Below, in pieces: positions 19,229 to 23,998 of a stretch of DNA of 23,998 nucleotides. Source of the DNA: a virus. A model generated the notes under the pieces. It saw nothing but the letters and a program-made list of their open reading frames with translations. It had not been told where the DNA came from and made no database searches. Every line of letters starts with the position of its first letter. The first letter of the stretch is position 1. The position numbers and the translations under genes are program-made. The stretch covers positions 1-23,998 of the IMG/VR virus record IMGVR_UViG_3300045996_000832; one strand, given 5' to 3'.

Positions 19229-19386
19229 GCCAACTGACCAATGAAGAAATCCGGCGCCAGCTAGGGCCGACACAAGGCGCCGCGCAGTGCGATCACCACT
19301 TCGTGAAGATCGCGTATCACCAGTTCCAATGCCTGCACTGCCGCGTGGTCAAGAACGTGCAGGCGGCGCCGTGGGGTGTGCAATGA
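19225..19386 (+). CDS. Small Cys/His protein, 53 aa
   Basis: 53 residues from the ATG at 19225 (MSQLTNEEIRRQLGPTQGAA). QCDHHFVKIAYHQFQCLHCR contains a Cys-His-His...Cys-x-x-Cys set that may bind one zinc. No family is recognised. It overlaps both neighbours by ATG/stop sharing, so it is part of the same translational unit. Confidence 0.6.
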   Translation: MSQLTNEEIRRQLGPTQGAAQCDHHFVKIAYHQFQCLHCRVVKNVQAAPWGVQ

Positions 19387-19520
19387 ATAACCAAATTGAT
19401 CCGCCATGCTGGCGCGAGGCCAAAGCCTGGGCCGATGATCAGGAGTCAGGCGACGCGGTGGCCGCCTGGCTGGTAGTGTTAATCGTTGGCCTGTCGGCCG
19501 TTGGCTGGTGGCTGATCTAA
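19383..19520 (+). CDS. Small membrane protein, 45 aa
   Basis: 45 residues: MNNQIDPPCWREAKAWADDQ followed by a hydrophobic C-terminal helix (AAWLVVLIVGLSAVGWWLI). A tail-anchored inner-membrane protein is likely. The last 42 bases (19479-19520) overlap, on the opposite strand, the 3' end of the Rz gene, and its last few bases also overlap Rz1, so the rightward and leftward operons converge inside coding sequence. Confidence 0.6.
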   Translation: MNNQIDPPCWREAKAWADDQESGDAVAAWLVVLIVGLSAVGWWLI

Positions 19521-20003
19521 CGAGTCGTAGGCTTTGTAACAGGCAGCGAGGCCGGCGCGGATTGCGTCGGCGCGCTCTGCAATTCGAACAATACGTTCTC
19601 CGCTTCCGAGAGGAATGTCGGGCCGAGGTTGAGCCGGGCAAGCGGCGCCGGCTTGGGGCATTCCACCTGTTGGGGCGGGCTTGCTGGCAGCTTGCTTGCG
19701 CAGCCGCTCAATAAGAGCATCGGCAGTACTGCGTACCTGAGCGATTTCATTTTCCTTCTCCTGTTCGATCTGACCGGCGCGCGCCGCCAATGCCTGTTCC
19801 CGGGCCCGCGCTGCGCGTTCGTCGTTCCCGCGTTGTACCTCGCGCTGGCGCTTCTCTTCGGCCACCTGGGCCGACAGGTCGGTGTAGCGCTTCTGCGCGG
19901 CCGACACCTTTCCGTTCATCCATAAATGGTCTGCTCCTGCGCCGAGCACCAGGCCGGCCACCAGGGCGCCGGCCGCGATAGGCCAAGTTGGTAAGATGCT
20001 CAT
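19479..20003 (-). CDS. Rz: Rz-like inner-membrane spanin subunit
   Basis: 174 residues from the ATG ending at 20003, which overlaps the endolysin stop as ATGA. The N-terminus is a transmembrane helix (PIAAGALVAGLVLGAGADHL), followed by a long coiled-coil region (SAQVAEEKRQREVQRGND, RAAREQALAAR-like heptads) and a Pro-rich tail. This is the Rz layout: an inner-membrane protein whose periplasmic coil reaches the outer membrane through Rz1. Rz1 is embedded in another frame of the same gene, as in lambda. The C-terminal coding overlaps a gene on the other strand. Confidence 0.85.
   Translation of the reverse strand: MSILPTWPIAAGALVAGLVLGAGADHLWMNGKVSAAQKRYTDLSAQVAEEKRQREVQRGNDERAARAREQALAARAGQIEQEKENEIAQVRSTADALIERLRKQAASKPAPTGGMPQAGAACPAQPRPDIPLGSGERIVRIAERADAIRAGLAACYKAYDSLDQPPANGRQAND
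19517..19750 (-). CDS. Rz1: Rz1-like outer-membrane lipoprotein, nested in Rz
   Basis: 77 residues in a different frame fully inside the Rz gene. The start MKSLRYAVLPMLLLSGCASK is a lipoprotein signal with lipobox LLSGC (Cys17), followed by a Pro-rich mature part (LPASPPQQVECPKPAP), as in lambda Rz1. It would attach to the outer membrane and join Rz to form the spanin. The nesting and lipobox make it a confident call. Confidence 0.85.
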   Translation of the reverse strand: MKSLRYAVLPMLLLSGCASKLPASPPQQVECPKPAPLARLNLGPTFLSEAENVLFELQSAPTQSAPASLPVTKPTTR

Positions 20004-20482
20004 GGGAGCACCGACACAGCAGCGTTTGCCACGGTCCAATTCCCCAGCCATGCGCTCTCGTGGGGGCGACCAGGCCGCCAGGCACTTATGTATTGCTTCC
20101 ACGCTTCTGCGGCGTTCGTGGGAAGCTTATGAGGCAGCGTGAAAATAAGAAGCCTTGCGAAAGCAATAGACAGTGCGTCATTGAATTCGAAGATCATATG
20201 GAGCGCGGCCACGTCAGAATCGGCTCCCTCTAACTCAAGGTTCACCAGCACCGATCTGGCTAGTTCCTTACTTGACCGATGAGTAAGAACTCCTCTCAAA
20301 CCATTTATCTCAAACATTGGGAAGCCTCTTGCGGGGCCTTTGATTTGTCGTCTATACTTTAGTGCCGACTCTTGCAGGCAGATGGCAAGTAGGAAGCGGC
20401 GAGCATCATTCGATCGCATCGATTCCGGCAGGACCGCAAGCCCCGGATCGATAGCAACCTTCAAAAACATTTCTGGACTCAT
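20000..20482 (-). CDS. Endolysin, lysozyme-like
   Basis: 160 residues. Position (holin before, Rz after) and sequence point to a muralytic enzyme: FLLAICLQESALKYRRQIKG (residues 30-49) with Glu38 as candidate catalytic acid, followed by GPARGFPMFE, and a C-terminal AWRPGRPHESAWLGNW. The pattern resembles short lysozyme-superfamily phage endolysins. No SAR helix or signal peptide is visible, so export would depend on the holin. AGGAG lies seven bases before the ATG but inside the homing endonuclease gene on the other strand. Family assignment is by pattern. Confidence 0.6.
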   Translation of the reverse strand: MSPEMFLKVAIDPGLAVLPESMRSNDARRFLLAICLQESALKYRRQIKGPARGFPMFEINGLRGVLTHRSSKELARSVLVNLELEGADSDVAALHMIFEFNDALSIAFARLLIFTLPHKLPTNAAEAWKQYISAWRPGRPHESAWLGNWTVANAAVSVLP

Positions 20483-21067
20483 ATGGAAACTCCTAATTTA
20501 CCACCGGTTCACGTCAAGACAGCCAAGGGTACACTTTACCAAAAGACTTGCTCAGGCTGTGGAAAAGTCTCATATGTCGACAAAAGAAGGCTTAACTGCC
20601 TTTGCATGAACTGCGCGGCGGCAACGCGAAAAACCCATGGTCTCACGTCGGGAACTTGGCATCCTCTCTACAAGGTTCTAAGCGGAATAATCGGCCGTTG
20701 CACCTATCCTTCCGCCACAAACTACGAGTACTACGGCGGAAGAGGTATCGATGTTTGCAAAACGTGGCGCGATGATCCTCAATCGTTCGTTTCTTGGGCC
20801 GAACGGCAAGGATGGAAGCAGGGCCTTGAAGTCGACAGGATCGATTCAGACGGGCACTATTCCCCTGAAAATTGCCGGCTCATCAGTCACCAAGAAAACA
20901 GCCAGAGAACCCGCCGCATCAAGACCAAGCCTGAACAAGTAATCGAAGTAAGGAAAGCCCTTGATGCTGGTCTTGGCCTAAAAGCGGCGGCCTCTCAAGC
21001 TGGCGTCACTTACATGGTTGCGTGGCACATCAAGAATAGCCCTGGCGTTTGGTCTAACATCAGTTAA
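20483..21067 (+). CDS. HNH homing endonuclease inserted in the lysis cassette
   Basis: 194 residues. N-terminal zinc motif (KTCSGCGKVSYVDKRRLNCL, CMNC), then YEYYGGRGIDVCKTW, EVDRIDSDGHYSPENCRLIS (HNH-related Asp, Asn), and a C-terminal helix-turn-helix (KALDAGLGLKAAASQAGVTY). It is related to the nuclease at 8263-8718. It is on the opposite strand from the lysis genes. Its ATG at 20483 lies directly against the endolysin ATG (CATATG), and its TAA ends one base before the holin stop. Its own ribosome site is weak (only CTGGAC upstream), so expression may be low. Confidence 0.85.
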   Translation: METPNLPPVHVKTAKGTLYQKTCSGCGKVSYVDKRRLNCLCMNCAAATRKTHGLTSGTWHPLYKVLSGIIGRCTYPSATNYEYYGGRGIDVCKTWRDDPQSFVSWAERQGWKQGLEVDRIDSDGHYSPENCRLISHQENSQRTRRIKTKPEQVIEVRKALDAGLGLKAAASQAGVTYMVAWHIKNSPGVWSNIS

Positions 21068-21544
21068 TCATTGAGGTGTTTCCTCTCGTGCGGGCGGTGC
21101 AGGTGGCGCCATAGGCATTGGCGGGTCGGGGAGCTTTCCAAAGAACTGCGCCACCCGTGGGAAGAAGCCGTTATTCAGCAGCAAGTCAATGAACTTCGCG
21201 CCACCAGCGCCGCCAAGCAAAATAAGCAGGCAGGTGAATGACCAAGTTTGCTTCAATTCGATCATTGCGAAAAAGATGATCAGGCCGGCGACGAATGAAC
21301 ATACCACGTCCTTGACGATCTCTAGCGGAATGCTTCGGATTGTGATGGCTGGGTTGATGATCTTCGGGAGCGTTGCGGCCATGCCACCAAGCACAGACAG
21401 CACTAGGACATAGCCTATCGCCTTGAAAGGAAGTGATTCGATACCTTCTGCAAAGGTCAGTTCAGAGGCGTAAACCACCGACCCGTAGCAACATGCCAAG
21501 TAGAACCATAGGCAGGCTTTCAACCTCTGCACGCTGTTTGCCAC
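21068..21544 (-). CDS. Holin, LydA-like
   Basis: 158 residues, GTG start with AGGAG seven bases upstream, and overlapping the preceding gene by 25 bases. Four hydrophobic segments: LKACLWFYLACCYGSVVYAS, FKAIGYVLVLSVLGGMAATL, VVCSFVAGLIIFFAMIEL, and FTCLLILLGGAGGAKFIDLL, then a Pro-rich cytoplasmic tail (PDPPMPMAPPAPPAREE). This layout fits the LydA/phage holin 3 group. It would permit release of the endolysin encoded downstream. It is separated from the endolysin by the homing endonuclease gene. Confidence 0.65.
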   Translation of the reverse strand: MANSVQRLKACLWFYLACCYGSVVYASELTFAEGIESLPFKAIGYVLVLSVLGGMAATLPKIINPAITIRSIPLEIVKDVVCSFVAGLIIFFAMIELKQTWSFTCLLILLGGAGGAKFIDLLLNNGFFPRVAQFFGKLPDPPMPMAPPAPPAREETPQ

Positions 21545-21978
21545 CAGATTCTCCTTGATCTATCGCCGGCATCGAGAAACGCGGCCATCATATAAACTGC
21601 AGCCCACCAGTATACGATTATCTTAACAGTAATTGGTTGTCCAGCGGTATCAACAATTTGGGGTTGGGCAGCATACGATGCCGATATGACCACGAAAAGC
21701 CAATGACGATATGACCACGTTCGTTGCCAGTTTAACTTGAATCTCCGCCCAGCAATACGGATCGAGTCTGGCGTCCAGTCGTTGATGATTAAATCAGCAA
21801 CCATAATTGCACCAGACAAACCTATCAGGAAAAGGAATATCCCGCCGTCGTCGGTCGATGCCACGCCGGACAAGGTTGATTCGGGGTTCATGTGGGCGCT
21901 ATACCATGTGAGCATGGCATTGCCGCCTAGTAGGAAGCGGACAAACGGGGAGGTGTAGTCTTGCAGGCGACGTTTCAT
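21520..21978 (-). CDS. Multi-pass membrane protein, lysis-linked
   Basis: 152 residues from the ATG ending at 21978 (MKRRLQDYTSPFVRFLLGGN), which overlaps the previous stop as ATGA; the frame to 22140 runs through the upstream gene and is not used. Three to four hydrophobic segments (IFLFLIGLSGAIMVADLIIN, YRHWLFVVISASYAAQPQIV, IIVYWWAAVYMMAAFLDAG). It sits just before the holin and overlaps it, so a second holin, antiholin or holin regulator is possible. No family is recognised. Confidence 0.6.
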   Translation of the reverse strand: MKRRLQDYTSPFVRFLLGGNAMLTWYSAHMNPESTLSGVASTDDGGIFLFLIGLSGAIMVADLIINDWTPDSIRIAGRRFKLNWQRTWSYRHWLFVVISASYAAQPQIVDTAGQPITVKIIVYWWAAVYMMAAFLDAGDRSRRIWWQTACRG

Positions 21979-22364
21979 GATTCTCTGTTCCGGATTCTGT
22001 GAAACAGAACAGGTGACCAAAACACACATGCCACAATCTGCGCTGATTCTAGTAGGGGAACGATCAGGCGATATGAACTCAAAGCGTTCCAAGAGTTCAT
22101 ACAGTACCCCATAATGTGGGCGAGGATCAGGACGATACAAAGACTGGCAATAACTTCACTAGCTCGCGCCCTCAATAGCAGAGCAGAAAAAAGCACTACA
22201 GCTTCGAATGCCGCACAGAAGGAATAGAACACGGCGCCGGAATCTCTCGGGACCGGGATAAACACGCTCACGCCAATCATCAGCGTGAGCGCAAGCATGC
22301 GCCAGTCGCGCCAGTTGAGTAAGACGGCAACCAGAAGCAGGACGGCGTACGCTTGGTGCAGCAT
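21975..22364 (-). CDS. Membrane protein, 129 aa
   Basis: 129 residues, strongly hydrophobic throughout (AVLLLVAVLLNW, MLALTLMIGVSVFIPVP, CAAFEAVVLFSALLLRA, VIASLCIVLILAHIMGYC, SAQIVACVFWSPVLF), probably four or five membrane helices. It is coupled by ATGA to the next gene. Gene order places it in the region between tail and lysis genes. I do not recognise it. Confidence 0.6.
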   Translation of the reverse strand: MLHQAYAVLLLVAVLLNWRDWRMLALTLMIGVSVFIPVPRDSGAVFYSFCAAFEAVVLFSALLLRARASEVIASLCIVLILAHIMGYCMNSWNALSSYRLIVPLLESAQIVACVFWSPVLFHRIRNRES

Positions 22365-22367
22365 GGT

Positions 22368-22487
22368 TTATTTCGCGTCGGCGGGCTTGTCGACCGGATC
22401 CTTCTCGACTGGCACCGTTTGACGGTTCGGCGGCGGATTGCCGTTGCCAGTTTCGCCGCTGCGCTGCTGTTCGTTATCGCCTTGCAT
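22368..22487 (-). CDS. Small polar protein, 39 aa
   Basis: 39 residues from the ATG ending at 22487, with AAAGGA a few bases upstream; the longer frame to 22598 lacks a ribosome site. It is polar and Pro/Asn-rich (MQGDNEQQRSGETGNGNPPP, NRQTVPVEKDPVDKPADAK), probably disordered. It ends three bases before the next gene. No family is recognised. Confidence 0.5.
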   Translation of the reverse strand: MQGDNEQQRSGETGNGNPPPNRQTVPVEKDPVDKPADAK

Positions 22488-22517
22488 GGTTTTTCCTTTC
22501 AATGGAGGGACGGTTTT

Positions 22518-22539
22518 CCCGCCTGCATTATGCGGCGGG
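22518..22539. other. GC-rich hairpin in the intergenic gap
   Basis: CCCGCC at 22518-22523 pairs with GGCGGG at 22534-22539, with a further GCAT/ATGC inside. On either strand no T tract follows, so it is not a standard terminator. It lies between the 131-residue gene and the 39-residue gene, where an mRNA-stabilising or processing role is possible. Confidence 0.4.
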
Positions 22540-22557
22540 CTTGCCGACACGTCAACG

Positions 22558-22953
22558 TTAGACCGGCCTTGCTGCGGCGCGAATGAACAGATCATCAACT
22601 TCCGCTTCGGTCTTGCCGATTGCGGCCGGGATGGCCAGCACCAGCGGGTGACCGCGCTCCATCGTCAGCGCCTTGTCCCAGTACACCTGGGCCAGTGCTC
22701 GGTCTTCCTCGGGCAGCATCTCCTCGATGAAAGCGCGGATAGCTGGCATCCACCCAGCCTCGACCAGTTCCAGATGCGCATTCAGCATGGGGATGCGGTC
22801 AGGCACCGTGGGCGCCGGATTGGACCGCTCGTAAATCTCCGCGATCTCGGCCGGGGTGGCGTCGCGTAATACACCATCCTCCATCACGTGGATTGCTCCA
22901 GGCGTGACCACTGGCGGTTCGGCTTCTGGAACTTCTATCATTTCATCGCTCAT
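22558..22953 (-). CDS. Tail-fibre-linked protein, XkdW-like C-terminus
   Basis: 131 residues. The N-terminus is acidic and Pro-rich (MSDEMIEVPEAEPPVVTPGA). The middle reads LRDATPAEIAEIYERSN, and the C-terminal part ends EAEVDDLFIRAA, a pattern seen in XkdW-like and other tail-fibre neighbours. Its ATG overlaps the tail-fibre stop. It is probably a fibre assembly protein or minor structural component; the assignment rests on position and the short end motif. Confidence 0.5.
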   Translation of the reverse strand: MSDEMIEVPEAEPPVVTPGAIHVMEDGVLRDATPAEIAEIYERSNPAPTVPDRIPMLNAHLELVEAGWMPAIRAFIEEMLPEEDRALAQVYWDKALTMERGHPLVLAIPAAIGKTEAEVDDLFIRAAARPV

Positions 22954-23998
22954 ACAACCCCCGCTACATTACGAATGCCGTACACCCGAACGGTGCCGGC
23001 GGTGAAGTTCGCGCCCGCGCCCCAGTACAGACGGAAGCCTGTGAGCGGGCCCGTGCCTTGGTAGCCGAAAACGTTAAACAGATCCAGTGACGCCGCGATA
23101 TCAATACGTTTTTGAATGCCGCGACGAATGATCGTCGGACGATCCGCATTGGCGCCGATAGTCTCAATGATGCCCGAGAACTCCCGGATAAAGTTGGTGT
23201 CCGCGGCGGATATCGTCAACGATGAACCGAGGGCATTGTTCGTCAGGTAATTACTACCGGCATCGACTGCGCCGGTCTTTGCCACCCGCATCAGCAACGC
23301 GTTATTAACGGCACTGGACGCTGCGTTGTTGACGACAATCTCGTAGCGGTCATAGTCGGCCGTGAAAGCGTTCAGGAAGTCGATGTTCGCCACCGCGCTG
23401 GTGACCGTGGCCGTGCCGAGCAGCGTCATGGTCTGTGCCGGAGCGACAGTCGCCAGTCCATTACGACGCCGAATCGTTACTCGAAATATGTTGTTTCCGT
23501 TCTCCGCAACAACATCCATCAAATCACCATTCGAACTAGTAAAGTTCCCGCCGTACAAAATCAAGTTGGCGCTTGAAACAAGATTGATGGTGCCGCTCAG
23601 TAGTACGGTGCGTCGAGCACCCGGCTGCGGGGCGTTTGGGAATCCGGTTACTGTCCCATCACCCACAAGGCGAACAATGTTGCCTGCTCCACTCCAAATA
23701 TCGGGCGTCGCAGTAGTGTTAATCTGTACGGCCTGCGCCTCATTCAGCGCCCCAGTCAGCGATCCGCCCGCCACGCCACCCGCTGGGCCCATGGCGCCGT
23801 CCGCGCCGCGCTGACCGGTGACCGAGATATTCCAGGTCGCCACCGTGCCGCTACCGCCCACGATATCGACCGTAACCGTGAGCGTGGTGCCGCTGTACGA
23901 CGCCACCGTGCCGCTCATGTACTGCGCCGGGTTCGAAGGGTTGACCGCACTCACCCGGATGCCGGCCACGAACGACTTGCCGGCCGGGACGGTGAACG
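22950..23998 (-). CDS. Tail fibre or receptor-binding protein, 5' end beyond the window
   Basis: 349 codons are visible, ending at the stop at 22950; the gene continues past the right edge. The reading frame is open through the last base (FTVPAGKSFVAGIRVS at the edge), so an apparent GTG start at 23969 is only an internal valine. The visible part is repetitive and Gly/Ser/Thr/Asn-rich with short strands (ASYSGTTLTVTVDIVGGSGT), a short collagen-like stretch (GQRGADGAMGPAGG, about residues 62-75) and a beta-rich C-terminal domain with YDRYEIVVNNAAS and GFRLYWGAG. It is the right shape for a fibre tip, upstream of the lysis cassette. Confidence 0.75.
   Translation of the reverse strand, partial: FTVPAGKSFVAGIRVSAVNPSNPAQYMSGTVASYSGTTLTVTVDIVGGSGTVATWNISVTGQRGADGAMGPAGGVAGGSLTGALNEAQAVQINTTATPDIWSGAGNIVRLVGDGTVTGFPNAPQPGARRTVLLSGTINLVSSANLILYGGNFTSSNGDLMDVVAENGNNIFRVTIRRRNGLATVAPAQTMTLLGTATVTSAVANIDFLNAFTADYDRYEIVVNNAASSAVNNALLMRVAKTGAVDAGSNYLTNNALGSSLTISAADTNFIREFSGIIETIGANADRPTIIRRGIQKRIDIAASLDLFNVFGYQGTGPLTGFRLYWGAGANFTAGTVRVYGIRNVAGVV

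Noticed and set aside
22518-22539. Rho-independent terminator
   Set aside because: Stem is strong but there is no T tract after it on either strand.
1-23998. CRISPR array, integrase, attachment site
   Set aside because: No regularly spaced repeats with spacers, no recombinase-type protein and no recognisable att core were seen.

Overview
The window is part of a tailed double-stranded DNA phage or prophage genome, most likely a siphovirus-type phage of a GC-rich Gram-negative host. The host group is inferred, not shown. The GC-rich coding, the Rz/Rz1 spanin pair (which needs an outer membrane) and the general style of the small proteins suggest a beta-proteobacterium such as a Burkholderiales. 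There are no bacterial housekeeping genes, no integrase and no CI-type repressor here, so the sequence cannot decide between a temperate and a virulent phage.

The layout has three transcriptional blocks. (1) From a divergent control region near 11.79-11.90 kb, a leftward block runs to the left edge. It holds a putative 2-oxoglutarate/Fe(II) oxygenase, small proteins, a structured leader of about 460 bases, and a lambda Red-like set (bet, exo, ninB) with an HNH homing endonuclease inserted between exo and ninB. After that come a promoter of its own, a long run of small overlapping accessory genes, a Rho-independent terminator, an HNH protein, a free-standing homing endonuclease with a duplicated flank, a degenerate tRNA-like gene and another zinc-finger HNH gene. 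(2) The rightward block, 11.9-19.5 kb, is the replication block. It holds a Cro-like HTH protein, three small genes, a TGT/DpdA-like TIM-barrel protein, ninG, a DNA methyltransferase, a folded RNA leader, a DUF1376 initiator carrying iterons, a DnaB helicase, and a second promoter followed by small genes that include an Imm-like superinfection immunity protein. (3) Reading leftward from the right edge come the 3' end of a tail fibre gene, small membrane proteins, a holin, an endolysin and Rz/Rz1, converging on block 2 at about 19.5 kb. A fourth homing endonuclease sits on the opposite strand exactly between holin and endolysin.

Working together: Bet, Exo, NinB and NinG would handle recombination-dependent replication and repair. 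The DUF1376 protein and DnaB would open the origin, which appears to lie inside the DUF1376 gene. The methyltransferase, the DpdA-like protein and the oxygenase-like protein could contribute to DNA or RNA modification, but this is inferred from family resemblance. The lysis genes are organised in the usual holin-endolysin-spanin order.

The most interesting items are the RNA leader at 15.59-15.69 kb with a possible ribosome-site hairpin, the ORF enclosed in a long inverted repeat before bet, the homing-endonuclease insertion that left a second copy of its neighbour's C-terminus, the endonuclease fitted base-to-base into the lysis cassette, and the DpdA-like and oxygenase-like proteins.
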